Below the pieces are notes generated by a model, which was not told the origin of the DNA, made no database searches, and was given only the letters and a program-made list of their open reading frames with translations. From an uncultured Lachnospiraceae bacterium (lineage in GTDB: Bacteria; Bacillota; Clostridia; Lachnospirales; Lachnospiraceae), in NCBI GenBank assembly GCA_947178145.1, contig CAMWXE010000021.1, positions 1-64,000 on the forward strand: a DNA stretch of 64,000 bases, read 5' to 3'. Positions 27,174 to 35,924 of the stretch are shown piece by piece. Position 1 is the first letter of the stretch; each line of letters opens with the position of its first letter. The translations under genes were made by a program, and so were the position numbers.

Positions 27174-28727
27174 ATGCGTATGGAATATGTGCTGACGGCA
27201 GCAGAGATGAAGGCTGGTGACAAGGCAGCGATTGAGGAGTATGGCATCGAATCGCTCGTCTTGATGGAGCGCGCTGCGCTGCAGACCGCCAAGGTGATTT
27301 TGGATAAATTTGGCTCAGATATCTATGTGGGCATTATGGCAGGAAGTGGCAATAATGGTGGTGATGGGATTGCCATAGCGCGGATTCTTCAGGAGGAGGG
27401 AATTCGCGTGGAAATCAATATGATTGGGGAATCGTCAAAGTTGTCAACCGAGGCTGCTGTCCAGCTTGAAACTGCAAAAAAGCTCAACATTCCCATTCAT
27501 TACGGTGTGGAACAGACACTGTATGATGTGATTGTCGATGCCGTATTTGGTATCGGTATCACTCGCAATGTCGAGGGAAAATACAGGAAAGCAATTGAGG
27601 CGATGAATGCGTCGAAGGCAAAAATTGTGGCGGTAGATATCCCGTCAGGCGTCAATACAGACGATGGAAGTATTATGGGCTGTGCGGTCAAAGCAGACAT
27701 CACGGTCACGTTTGCATACAGAAAATTAGGGTTGATGTTGTATCCAGGCGCTTCGTGTGCCGGGGAGGTAGTCTGTGTGCCCATCGGGATTCCGAAGGCG
27801 GTGACAGCGAAGAAAAGAACGGGGGTTGTCACCTTCACGGACAGGAAAAAAGACCTGCATTTTCCTGAGAGAAGTCCGTCAGGAAATAAAGGAACATTTG
27901 GGAAAATTCTTTTGATTGCCGGGAGCAGAAATATGGGTGGCGCCTGTTTGCTGTCTGCCCTGAGTGCCTATCGAGTGGGCGCTGGTATGGTGCGGATATT
28001 TACCGCATCGCAAAATCGGGAAAGTCTGTTAAAGAAGCTTCCGGAGGCGATTGTCGATACGTATCATGATGAAAATGCAGATCATGGAGTGTCAACAGTC
28101 ACACAACAAGAGTCCGAAGCACTGTCGTCCGGGCTGGAGTGGGCGGATATTGTGGCTGTTGGCCCTGGAATTTCCATGTCAGAAAAGGCTGAGGAAATCC
28201 TGAAAATGACCCTCGCGCAGTGTGATAAACCGATGGTGATTGACGCGGATGCACTGAATATATTGTCACAGAACGAAGCTCTTTTGCAGTCTTTTGAGTA
28301 TGGGTGCCGGAAAAGTGACAGTGATATCATATTTACGCCGCATCTTGGCGAATTTTCCAGATTGACGAAATGTCCTGTCGCAGAGATCAAGAAGGACATG
28401 ATAGCCAGCTGCAAAGCCTTTACAAAAAAATATGATGTATCCCTGGTGTGCAAGGATGCCAGAACGCTTGTGTCAAAAAGGGGAAAACTGACCTATCTGA
28501 ATGCCAGTGGAAATGACGGGATGGCGACAGCCGGATCAGGTGATGTGCTCACAGGAATCATAGCGGGGTTGCTGGCACAGGGTTACAGTGGGTTCGAGGC
28601 TGCCGTGATGGGAACCTATGCGCATGGCCTGGCAGGTGATATCGCGAGAAAGAAAACGTCTGCGTACTATATCATGGCACAGGATATTATCAAGTCTCTG
28701 GGGATGCTGGAGGAGGATTCATTATGA
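27174..28727 (+). CDS. nnr: Bifunctional NAD(P)HX epimerase / ADP-dependent dehydratase
   Basis: 517 residues from ATG 27174 (GGGGAAAGG before it). The N-terminal half (about 1-210) is the YjeF_N epimerase with MAGSGNNGGDGIAIAR and VDIPSGVNTD; the C-terminal half (about 225-510) is the ribokinase-like dehydratase with KGTFGKILLIAGS, the HLGEFSRL block and catalytic ATAGSGDVLTGIIAG. It repairs hydrated NADH and NADPH. Its stop overlaps the alr start (ATGA), a pairing common in Firmicutes. Confidence 0.93.
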   Translation: MRMEYVLTAAEMKAGDKAAIEEYGIESLVLMERAALQTAKVILDKFGSDIYVGIMAGSGNNGGDGIAIARILQEEGIRVEINMIGESSKLSTEAAVQLETAKKLNIPIHYGVEQTLYDVIVDAVFGIGITRNVEGKYRKAIEAMNASKAKIVAVDIPSGVNTDDGSIMGCAVKADITVTFAYRKLGLMLYPGASCAGEVVCVPIGIPKAVTAKKRTGVVTFTDRKKDLHFPERSPSGNKGTFGKILLIAGSRNMGGACLLSALSAYRVGAGMVRIFTASQNRESLLKKLPEAIVDTYHDENADHGVSTVTQQESEALSSGLEWADIVAVGPGISMSEKAEEILKMTLAQCDKPMVIDADALNILSQNEALLQSFEYGCRKSDSDIIFTPHLGEFSRLTKCPVAEIKKDMIASCKAFTKKYDVSLVCKDARTLVSKRGKLTYLNASGNDGMATAGSGDVLTGIIAGLLAQGYSGFEAAVMGTYAHGLAGDIARKKTSAYYIMAQDIIKSLGMLEEDSL

Positions 28728-29884
28728 AGCATTATGACAGGGCATGGGCAGAGATTGATCTCGATGCTCTGCAGTATAATATAGAAAGTATTAAGAAAAG
28801 CATTGCGAAAGAGACCAGGATCATCGCAGTCATCAAGACGGACGGCTATGGCCATGGCGCCAGCCACATTGCGCGGATTCTTGAAGCGGAGGAACAGGTG
28901 TGGGGATTTGCGGTTGCCACGGCGGAGGAAGCGTTTTCTCTGCGGGAGGATAACATACAAAAACCAATCCTGATACTGGGATATACATTTCCATACAGCT
29001 ATGAGCAGATGATTGCACAAAATGTACGAGCAACAATATTTACCTATGAGACGGCCAAAGAGCTGTCAGATATTGCCACAGCGAGGAACCAGACAAGTAA
29101 GATTCATATTAAAATTGATACTGGAATGACTCGAATCGGGATCCATCCTGACGATGATGGAGTGGCACTGATCAGGCAGATTGCAGCGCTGCCCGGGTTG
29201 GAGATGGAGGGGATTTTTACCCATTTTGCGACAGCGGACGAGGCCGACAAGACAAAGACCTATCATCAGATGAGATGCTTCAAGGAGTATGTCCATCAGG
29301 TTGAGCATGCATTGGCGATAAAGATTCCGATGAAGCACTGTTCAAACAGTGCCGGCATTGTCGAGATGCCGGAGGCGAATATGGATGCAGTGCGGGCGGG
29401 AATTATCTTGTATGGCCTGTGGCCGTCGGATGAGGTGCAGGCAGATGGAAGGATACAGTTAAAACCAATGCTGACGCTAAAATCAAGAGTTGTGTATGTC
29501 AAGACAGTCCCACAAGGACAGGAGATCAGCTATGGCGGCACCTATACGACAACAAGGGAAACGCGCGTTGCGACGATCTGTATTGGTTATGGCGATGGAT
29601 ATCCAAGAAGCCTCTCCAACATCGGGCATGTACTCATAAAAGGTCAGAGAGCATCGATACTTGGGCGTGTATGTATGGATCAGTTTATGATCGATGTCAC
29701 AGATATCAGTTCTCCAGTGCGCGTGGGCGATACGGTAACGCTCATTGGAAGGGATGGCAGCGCATGCATTACAATGGAGGAGCTGGGAGCGCTGTCAGGC
29801 AGGTTTAACTATGAACTGGCCTGTGATATCGGAAAGCGGATTCCAAGAATCTATAAACTGGATGACACACTGCTTTATAAATAA
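28724..29884 (+). CDS. alr: Alanine racemase
   Basis: 386 residues, PLP-dependent fold-type III enzyme making D-alanine for peptidoglycan. The PLP lysine lies in AVIKTDGYGHGA (about residue 39), the second catalytic base Tyr in EISYGGTYTT, and the conserved GRVCMDQFMIDVT block is present. Four-base overlap with nnr implies coupled translation. Normal length. The only racemase gene in the window. Confidence 0.95.
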   Translation: MKHYDRAWAEIDLDALQYNIESIKKSIAKETRIIAVIKTDGYGHGASHIARILEAEEQVWGFAVATAEEAFSLREDNIQKPILILGYTFPYSYEQMIAQNVRATIFTYETAKELSDIATARNQTSKIHIKIDTGMTRIGIHPDDDGVALIRQIAALPGLEMEGIFTHFATADEADKTKTYHQMRCFKEYVHQVEHALAIKIPMKHCSNSAGIVEMPEANMDAVRAGIILYGLWPSDEVQADGRIQLKPMLTLKSRVVYVKTVPQGQEISYGGTYTTTRETRVATICIGYGDGYPRSLSNIGHVLIKGQRASILGRVCMDQFMIDVTDISSPVRVGDTVTLIGRDGSACITMEELGALSGRFNYELACDIGKRIPRIYKLDDTLLYK

Positions 29885-29989
29885 TTCATTTTTAATTGCA
29901 TGACAGCTGTATAAAAATTTCTCCACTGGAAAAAATAGTATCATACAGAGATAGAATTTGTTTTATTTAATTGACAGAGGTGTATGATA

Positions 29990-30331
29990 ATGAGAAGAGG
30001 AGATATTTATTATGCGGATCTAAGACCCGTTGTGGGATCGGAACAAGGAGGCGTCAGACCAGTGCTGATCATACAGAATGATGTGGGCAATAAGCACAGT
30101 CCAACGGTGATTTGTGCGGCGATTACCTCCAAGATGAACAAGGCGAATCTGCCGACGCACATCGCGTTGAATGCAGGAAATTACGACATGGTGAAGGACT
30201 CGGTGATATTGCTCGAGCAGCTGAGAACGATTGATAAAAAGCGTCTGAAGGATAAGGTGTGCCATCTGGATTCTCCGATTATGCAGAGAGTCAACAGAGC
30301 CTTGCAAATCAGTCTTGAGCTTGATACATAA
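29990..30331 (+). CDS. mazF: MazF/PemK-type endoribonuclease toxin without adjacent antitoxin
   Basis: 113 residues from ATG 29990, nine bases after AGAGG (ATG 29984 is the alternative). Typical EndoA/Maz[21 protein letters not shown] with the catalytic Arg in [12 protein letters not shown] and the conserved Thr in VICAAITSK, then [13 protein letters not shown]. It cuts specific single-stranded RNA sequences. In Bacillus the antitoxin gene lies between alr and this gene; here the 100-base gap holds no ORF. Confidence 0.9.
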   Translation: MRRGDIYYADLRPVVGSEQGGVRPVLIIQNDVGNKHSPTVICAAITSKMNKANLPTHIALNAGNYDMVKDSVILLEQLRTIDKKRLKDKVCHLDSPIMQRVNRALQISLELDT

Positions 30332-30349
30332 GGCTTGTAAGGTTGGATA

Positions 30350-30414
30350 TTGACGTTTTTCAATAGTAATGTTATATTAGAGAGGTGTAGCCCGCAAAAT
30401 GTGGGTTACACCTC
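30350..30414 (+). promoter_or_regulatory. Promoter followed at once by a strong 5' hairpin
   Basis: TTGACG 30350-30355, 17-base spacer, TATATT 30373-30378. Starting about where transcription should begin, GAGGTGTA-GCCCGCAAAATGTGGGT-TACACCTC (30382-30414) folds into a long stem. There is no T-run, so it is more likely a 5' mRNA-protecting hairpin or operator than a terminator. Confidence 0.65.
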
Positions 30415-30449
30415 ATTAAGATATCAAAAATAAAGGAGAGAAATAAGAG

Positions 30450-31799
30450 ATGGACGATGGAGGGTCTTCGGCCTGTAGTATGATATTGTTTTTGGTAATG
30501 CTCTTTGTAGAGGCTGTGATTGTCGGATTTAACAGAGCCATAAACCTGATGAATGAGAAGGAGATTGAGCGCAGGGCGGAGGAGGATCAGGACAAAAAAT
30601 CGATTTTGCTGAGTCGAATCATTGAGCGCTCCACGGTGTATGTCAATTCCATTCAGATGATAACGACGCTGATTGAGTTGGTGATGGGGTACTTTTTCCT
30701 GCCGCGATGGACCGTTTCTATAAGGAGGGTGCTTGTCCGATTCCCTTTTTTCAATGAGGTGAATGATCTGGTGCTGGGCTGGATTGCCTTGCTTCTTGCG
30801 GCGTTTCTGCTCATGTATGTGCTGCTCACATTTGGAATCCTGCTGCCGAAAAAGATTGCTCAGAAATATCCGGATGCGTGGGCGTACTGCTTTATACGTC
30901 AGATACAGTTTCTCAGGACAGCGCTCTATCCACTGACGAAAATTGTCGCAGTCTCCGCAAATGGTCTGCTGCAGATTTTTGGTCTTAGAAATACGGATGA
31001 GCAGGCAGATGTCACGGAGGAGGAGATCATTTCGATGGTAAATGAGGGGCATGAACTCGGTGTTCTCGAGGCCGGTGAGGTGGAGATGATCACGAACATT
31101 TTTGAGTTTGGCGACAAGGAAGCAAGTGACATCATGACCCATAGAAACAATATTATGGCGATTGACAGTACGACACCGTTTAAGGACGCGCTCGGTTTTA
31201 TGCTGAAGGAGAGCAACAGCAGATATCCTGTCTATGAGGAGAATCTCGACCATGTGATTGGTGTGCTGTACTTGAAGGATGCCATGAGGATACATACTTC
31301 TGATGAGAGTCTCAACCAGCCTGTCGGAACGGTGGAAGGGCTTGTCAGGGAGGCGGTATTTGTGCCTGAGACCAAGAACATTGACGACCTGTTCCGAAGC
31401 ATGCAGTCTGAAAAAAATCAGATGGTGATTGTCATGGATGAGTACGGACAGACAGCAGGACTTGTGACCATGGAGGACATTCTGGAGGAGATCGTCGGAA
31501 ATATCATGGACGAGTACGATCCGGAAGAGAATCATATTGAAGAAAAAGGCGAGAATGAGTATATGATAGAGGGAATGACAAAGCTCGAAGATCTGGAGGA
31601 GCGCTTTGACATTTCCTTTGGCGAGACAGAGTTTGAGACGCTGAACGGATATCTCATATCGAAACTTGACCGGATACCAGACGAGGACGAAAACTCGGAG
31701 GTGGAGATTGATGGTTATACATTTCAGATTGTAAAGGTAGAAAAAAATGTGATACAATCAGTGTTGGTAAGGAATTGTGCCAGGATAACAGACGCATGA
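30450..31799 (+). CDS. CNNM/CorC-family membrane protein (DUF21, CBS pair, CorC_HlyC)
   Basis: 449 residues. N-terminal DUF21 membrane domain with helices at about 8-28, 60-90 and 105-135 and the conserved ILLPKKIAQKYP segment; a CBS pair (about 215-345: VMTHRNNI-like IMTHRNNIMAIDSTTP and VIVMDEYGQTAGLVTMEDIL); then a CorC_HlyC domain (about 360-445). Members are linked to magnesium or other divalent cation efflux and to haemolysin-like proteins. ATG follows AAAGGAG. The 461-codon minus-strand ORF over it is a shadow. Confidence 0.88.
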   Translation: MDDGGSSACSMILFLVMLFVEAVIVGFNRAINLMNEKEIERRAEEDQDKKSILLSRIIERSTVYVNSIQMITTLIELVMGYFFLPRWTVSIRRVLVRFPFFNEVNDLVLGWIALLLAAFLLMYVLLTFGILLPKKIAQKYPDAWAYCFIRQIQFLRTALYPLTKIVAVSANGLLQIFGLRNTDEQADVTEEEIISMVNEGHELGVLEAGEVEMITNIFEFGDKEASDIMTHRNNIMAIDSTTPFKDALGFMLKESNSRYPVYEENLDHVIGVLYLKDAMRIHTSDESLNQPVGTVEGLVREAVFVPETKNIDDLFRSMQSEKNQMVIVMDEYGQTAGLVTMEDILEEIVGNIMDEYDPEENHIEEKGENEYMIEGMTKLEDLEERFDISFGETEFETLNGYLISKLDRIPDEDENSEVEIDGYTFQIVKVEKNVIQSVLVRNCARITDA

Positions 31800-31900
31800 G
31801 CTTCCCGGCAAGGCGGAACAGGAAGATTAGCTGGAATTGAAGCGCGAGGAAGGTGCCTCTGAAGAATCATAAAGCAATAAGGATAAAGGAGAAATAAAAT

Positions 31901-32629
31901 ATGTCAGGACATTCAAAATTTGCAAACATTAAACACAAAAAGGAAAAGAATGATGCGGCGAAGGGAAAAATCTTTACGATTATCGGACGCGAGATTGCAG
32001 TTGCAGTAAAGGAGGGCGGACCAGATCCGGCCAACAACTTCAAGCTCGCACAGGTGATTGCAAAGGCAAAGGCAAACAATATGCCAAACGATACGATTGA
32101 CCGCGGGATTAAGAAGGCAGCGGGAGATGGGAATGCAGTAAATTATGAACATGTTACATATGAAGGCTATGGTCCCAGCGGTATTGCAATTATTGTCGAG
32201 GCGTTGACAGATAACAAGAACAGAACAGCGGCAAACGTCAGAAGTGCATTTACGAAGGGCAATGGCAGCATTGGAACACAAGGCTGTGTCTCTTTTATGT
32301 TTGACGAGAAGGGACAGATTATCATTGACAAGGAAGCATGTGAGATGAGCGCGGACGACCTTATGATGATTGCGCTTGACGCAGGTGCCGAGGATTTTTC
32401 AGAGGAGGAAGACAGCTTCGAGATTCTGACTGCACCGGAAGATTTTGATGCAGTTTACAAGACAATGCAGGAAAATAAGATCGAGATGGCGAGCGCTGAG
32501 GTCACAATGATACCACAGAATTATGTTACGCTCACAGACGAGAATGCAGTTAAGAATTTGAACAGAACACTTGATATGCTCGACGAGGATGATGATGTGC
32601 AGGCGGTATATCACAATTGGGATGAATAA
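31901..32629 (+). CDS. yebC: YebC/PmpR/TACO1-family protein
   Basis: 242 residues with the hallmark start MSGHSKFANIKHKKEKNDAA, the KAKANNMPNDTIDRGIKKA segment and a normal full length. The family was described as transcriptional regulators; more recent work ties members to translation of proline-rich stretches. AAAGGAG precedes the ATG, and a good terminator follows. Confidence 0.93.
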   Translation: MSGHSKFANIKHKKEKNDAAKGKIFTIIGREIAVAVKEGGPDPANNFKLAQVIAKAKANNMPNDTIDRGIKKAAGDGNAVNYEHVTYEGYGPSGIAIIVEALTDNKNRTAANVRSAFTKGNGSIGTQGCVSFMFDEKGQIIIDKEACEMSADDLMMIALDAGAEDFSEEEDSFEILTAPEDFDAVYKTMQENKIEMASAEVTMIPQNYVTLTDENAVKNLNRTLDMLDEDDDVQAVYHNWDE

Positions 32630-32646
32630 TCATACTGAAAAGAAAA

Positions 32647-32675
32647 AAGTCTGTCCGAAAGGACAGGCTTTTTCT
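32647..32675 (+). terminator. Intrinsic terminator after yebC
   Basis: AAGTCTGTCC-GAAA-GGACAGGCTT followed by TTT. A stable GAAA tetraloop. Confidence 0.88.
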
Positions 32676-32685
32676 GAATAGTTCT

Positions 32686-33654
32686 TTAATTCTGACTGCG
32701 CTTTTCAATGACACCGGAACCAAAATCAGTTGTTTCGCAGGTCATGCCTTCCGATTCAAATCCGGATACGGTAGCTTTAAGGCTGATGGTAGCAGAGCGG
32801 TCTGTGCTGTCGACGATACCAATTCTGTTCAGGGTAAAATTGCTGGCATCGTCATAATTGATGTACATATATTCGCCGATGTAATTGTCACCGTGCAAGA
32901 TGCCGGATGCGATACCATCATCATTTACCAGTTCATTGCTGAGATCAGCTTCCAGGTCCCGATACTCCTCCTCTGTCAAATCATAACCTTCCAGAGACAG
33001 GTAATAATAATCAGTAGAATAGTGGACAGTATCACCGTTGGCAACCATATAGTACTCAGATTCGTTCGCAGCATCAATGCAAGTTGTCATGGTACAGCCC
33101 AGATACGGATAAGCGCCGGCGGTCAAAGCTTCCAGAAACTCGTGATTGGAAAGCATGCTGAATCCTTTCATATCGGGATTGCGTGTGCTGAAAGTGACTG
33201 TTATTTCTTTGTCCACCGCGTTGTCGAGTCCCTTTAATAACCAGCTGGGCATATCGGCGAAGGCTTCCGGACCTTCTGCAGCCGCTTCCATCATTGCTGC
33301 CTCAATTGCCTCTGAGGCATCTTTGGTCTTGATGGTGACAGGCATATCATAGGTATCTGTTTCCGTGCAGCTGATCTCGACATTCTGCGTAAGCTCATGC
33401 ACCTTCTGATACACTGCGTTCATGCCTTCTGTATTGTTGGAACTGATGGACTCAAAATAGCATTCGAGACCTGTGGCAGCTACAGCATCGCTTTCCATTT
33501 TCTTGAAAAATGTCTTGGAGTCTGCTGACTTGTAGGCGTCTACAATTGACTGCACCTTGGCGTCATCCTCCATCATCAGGTCACAGCCTGACACGAGAAA
33601 GGTCAGACAGACTGACGCGAGTACAGTTATGATTGGTTTCTGTTTGATTTTCAT
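32686..33654 (-). CDS. Lipoprotein of unknown function
   Basis: 322 residues from the ATG at 33652-33654, six bases after a GGGGGA site on the minus strand. Lipoprotein signal: a basic start, hydrophobic core and LVSGC lipobox (Cys about 23). The mature part shows SIVDAYKSADSKTFFKKMES and an acidic segment, resembling the DUF-type lipoproteins common in Lachnospiraceae, but no named domain is certain. It is expected on the outer face of the membrane. Monocistronic, sharing the region downstream of yebC convergently. Confidence 0.8.
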   Translation of the reverse strand: MKIKQKPIITVLASVCLTFLVSGCDLMMEDDAKVQSIVDAYKSADSKTFFKKMESDAVAATGLECYFESISSNNTEGMNAVYQKVHELTQNVEISCTETDTYDMPVTIKTKDASEAIEAAMMEAAAEGPEAFADMPSWLLKGLDNAVDKEITVTFSTRNPDMKGFSMLSNHEFLEALTAGAYPYLGCTMTTCIDAANESEYYMVANGDTVHYSTDYYYLSLEGYDLTEEEYRDLEADLSNELVNDDGIASGILHGDNYIGEYMYINYDDASNFTLNRIGIVDSTDRSATISLKATVSGFESEGMTCETTDFGSGVIEKRSQN

Positions 33655-33675
33655 TTGAAATCCCCCTTGACTCAT

Positions 33676-33864
33676 TTGTTTCTTCGTATTATTATAAAAT
33701 AGAATAATACATAAAAAATTTTATATAACAAAGCGGAGAAAGTCAAGCCCCTTTGCATAAAAATATTTGCAAACAATTGTTTATGAAGATTGCTTTTTAT
33801 TCGGCATCAAAGTGGATAAAAATGGTGTCAAACAGGATTCTATAGATACATATGGAGAAGAATT
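33676..33864. other. Divergent intergenic region
   Basis: AT-rich spacer between the divergent lipoprotein and glycosylase genes. It contains the palindrome AAACAATTGTTT (33771-33782). Promoters must lie here in both directions but no clean -35/-10 pair stands out. Confidence 0.4.
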
Positions 33865-34692
33865 ATGGTTACAGTACAGAACGAAAACTTTTCTGCGCTG
33901 CAGATTTGTATGTCAGGGCAGTGTTTTCGAATGGATAGGTGTGGTGAAAATAAGTATCGCCTTGTTGCAGCCGGAAAGTATCTTGAAATAACGCAGCAGG
34001 AGGACAAGATCTCTTTTGACTGTACACAGGAGGAATACGATAATCTATGGAATGTATACTTTGACATGGAAACAGACTACGCCAGAATCATTGCCAGTAT
34101 TGATCGCGAGGATTCTTATCTGATGGCAGCTGCCGCGCATGGAAAAGGGATTCGGATATTACATCAGGATTTGTGGGAAATGATCATATCCTTTATTATC
34201 TCGCAGCAGAATAACATCAAGAGAATCCGTAAATGTATTGAACAGTTATGCGAAAGATACGGTGAGAAAAAAATATCTGACAAAGGTGTGGCGTATTTTG
34301 CTTTTCCGACACCAAAGGCACTGGCAAACGCTTCAGTGGATGATCTGTATGCCTGCGGTATGGGCTATCGGAGCAAGTACATCTATCAGACTGCAAACAG
34401 TATCTATCACGGTGAATTTGATCTGGAAAAGCTTGGCGCGAAGGAGTACGATGCGGCGAAGAGGGATCTGCTGCAATTGTATGGCGTCGGTGGGAAGGTC
34501 GCTGATTGTATTTGTCTGTTTGCCTTGCATAAGACAGATGCATTCCCGCGTGATACGCATATCAACAAAGTGATGAAAGCACAGTACCCAAACGGATTTC
34601 CCTTCGAAAGATATGGGGAGAACAGTGGGATTTTGCAGCAATACATCTTTTATTATGACCTTGAAAATAAAAAATATAGGAATAATATTTGA
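33865..34692 (+). CDS. 8-oxoguanine DNA glycosylase (OGG1/AlkA-like, HhH-GPD family)
   Basis: 275 residues: an N-terminal OGG_N-like beta domain (about 1-100), then the HhH-GPD core. Key positions: FIISQQNNIKRIRKCIEQLC, the hairpin LYGVGGKVADCICLFA with the expected Schiff-base Lys in GGKVADC, and the catalytic Asp in FPRDTHINKVM. The Lys points to a bifunctional glycosylase/AP lyase of the OGG1 type rather than monofunctional AlkA. Repairs oxidised guanine. The gene ends shortly before the rpsU promoter. Confidence 0.85.
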   Translation: MVTVQNENFSALQICMSGQCFRMDRCGENKYRLVAAGKYLEITQQEDKISFDCTQEEYDNLWNVYFDMETDYARIIASIDREDSYLMAAAAHGKGIRILHQDLWEMIISFIISQQNNIKRIRKCIEQLCERYGEKKISDKGVAYFAFPTPKALANASVDDLYACGMGYRSKYIYQTANSIYHGEFDLEKLGAKEYDAAKRDLLQLYGVGGKVADCICLFALHKTDAFPRDTHINKVMKAQYPNGFPFERYGENSGILQQYIFYYDLENKKYRNNI

Positions 34693-34700
34693 AAAAACTA

Positions 34701-34728
34701 TTGACGTGTGGCTGATTTGTGTTATAAT
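34701..34728 (+). promoter_or_regulatory. rpsU promoter
   Basis: TTGACG 34701-34706, 16-base spacer, TATAAT 34723-34728. The GAGGGAGG ribosome site for rpsU lies further down at about 34783-34790. Confidence 0.75.
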
Positions 34729-34804
34729 CGAAATGTGCAATTAAGTATACCCGAACAGTCTGGCACACAATAATAGGGGCTGGAGGGAGGTTAGGTGTGA
34801 TAGC

Positions 34805-34981
34805 ATGTCAAATGTAATCGTTAAAGAAAACGAGACTTTGGATAGCGCTTTACGCAGATTTAAGAGAAGTTGCGCTAAAGCCGGAATTCAGCAGGAAATC
34901 CGTAAAAGAGAGCATTATGAAAAGCCAAGCGTAAAACGTAAGAAAAAGTCTGAAGCAGCTAGAAAGCGTAAATATAATTAA
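34805..34981 (+). CDS. rpsU: 30S ribosomal protein S21
   Basis: 58 residues, too short for the ORF track. Reads [20 protein letters not shown] and ends in the usual basic tail ([10 protein letters not shown]), a standard bS21. It acts at the 30S platform near the anti-Shine-Dalgarno region. Own promoter upstream and own terminator downstream, so it is expressed alone. The GGAGGGAGG ribosome site is about 14 bases before the ATG. Confidence 0.95.
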   Translation: MSNVIVKENETLDSALRRFKRSCAKAGIQQEIRKREHYEKPSVKRKKKSEAARKRKYN

Positions 34982-35002
34982 TTTGTAATTAATTGAATCA
35001 AG

Positions 35003-35032
35003 ATCCTTGGCTGTTTACGCCAAGGATTTTTG
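35003..35032 (+). terminator. Intrinsic terminator after rpsU
   Basis: ATCCTTGGC-TGTTTAC-GCCAAGGAT followed by TTTTG; nine clean pairs. Confidence 0.9.
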
Positions 35033-35084
35033 CGTCTGTCAGAGCATATTTTACCAATATGTTCTGGAATAAGGAGTGAGGGAG

Positions 35085-35705
35085 TTGGAGAAAATATCTT
35101 TGTGGATGAGCAGATATCACTTTGCTGGATATGATTTATATCATCTGGTAGCCTGCTTTTTCCTGTTTAGTGTTATTGGCTGGATGGTTGAGTCGATTTA
35201 TATTTCACTTTGTAACAAAAAACTTACGAACAGAGGATTTATGACAGGGCCGTTTTGTCCGATCTATGGGGTCGGAGCGACACTGGGATACATTATTTTG
35301 CATCCCTTTGCCCATAATATCGTTGTATTGTACATAGTCGGAGCACTGCTTGCGACAGCGTTTGAGTATCTGGTGGCGCAGCTTATGATGAAGCTTTTTG
35401 GCGAAGTATGGTGGGATTACAATAACAAGTTCTGCAATTACAAGGGTGTGATCTGTCTGGAGAGCACGCTGGCGTGGGGCCTGTATGCAGTGATTATTAT
35501 CACGTTCCTGTTTGATAAGGTTATCAGTTTTGTGGACCGATATCCCATGATGTGGGGAATCAGGACAATTGCGTTGGTTTTTGCGATGGGGATTATTGAT
35601 TTTAGTTATCACTTTGCCAGGTCTATTGACGAGGAGATCAGGAAAGACTTGAGCGAAAAGAAGGGAGAATTCGTTGATTTCTGCCATCGGCTAATCGGAA
35701 GATAA
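35085..35705 (+). CDS. Putative ABC-transporter type IV membrane protein (CmpB family)
   Basis: 206 residues if the TTG at 35085 is used (AAGGAG eight bases before); GTG 35076 and ATG 35106 are alternatives. Several hydrophobic helices (ACFFLFSVIGWMVESIYISL, ATLGYIILHPFAHNIVVLYI, IIITFLFDKVISFV) and the family signature RGFMTGPFCPIYGVGA. Proteins of this group (PF06541-like) are labelled ABC-transporter type IV but have no ATPase partner here and no proven substrate. A terminator follows the gene. Confidence 0.75.
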   Translation: MEKISLWMSRYHFAGYDLYHLVACFFLFSVIGWMVESIYISLCNKKLTNRGFMTGPFCPIYGVGATLGYIILHPFAHNIVVLYIVGALLATAFEYLVAQLMMKLFGEVWWDYNNKFCNYKGVICLESTLAWGLYAVIIITFLFDKVISFVDRYPMMWGIRTIALVFAMGIIDFSYHFARSIDEEIRKDLSEKKGEFVDFCHRLIGR

Positions 35706-35720
35706 TTTGGTGAGAGGTGA

Positions 35721-35753
35721 GAAAGAATATCGTTATGCGATATTCTTTCTTTA
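35721..35753 (+). terminator. Intrinsic terminator
   Basis: GAAAGAATATCG-TTATG-CGATATTCTTTC followed by TTTAT: twelve pairs, placed 16 bases after the stop. Confidence 0.8.
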
Positions 35754-35924
35754 TGCATATGCTGATTCACACGCTGATGCAAAGGATATTACCATTGGAG
35801 TGATGCATCGGCCGTGCATAAAAAGCAAATGGGAGTCTCGTTTCATTGAAGAAATGAACGAAAAAGTCATATAATAAGGCAGATGGGCATAGATTTCATA
35901 TAAGTAAGGTATGAGGTCTGCTTT

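Noticed and set aside
30372-31757. 461-codon minus-strand ORF
   Set aside because: Fully antisense to the CNNM/CorC gene, composition typical of a shadow frame, no ribosome site or family likeness.
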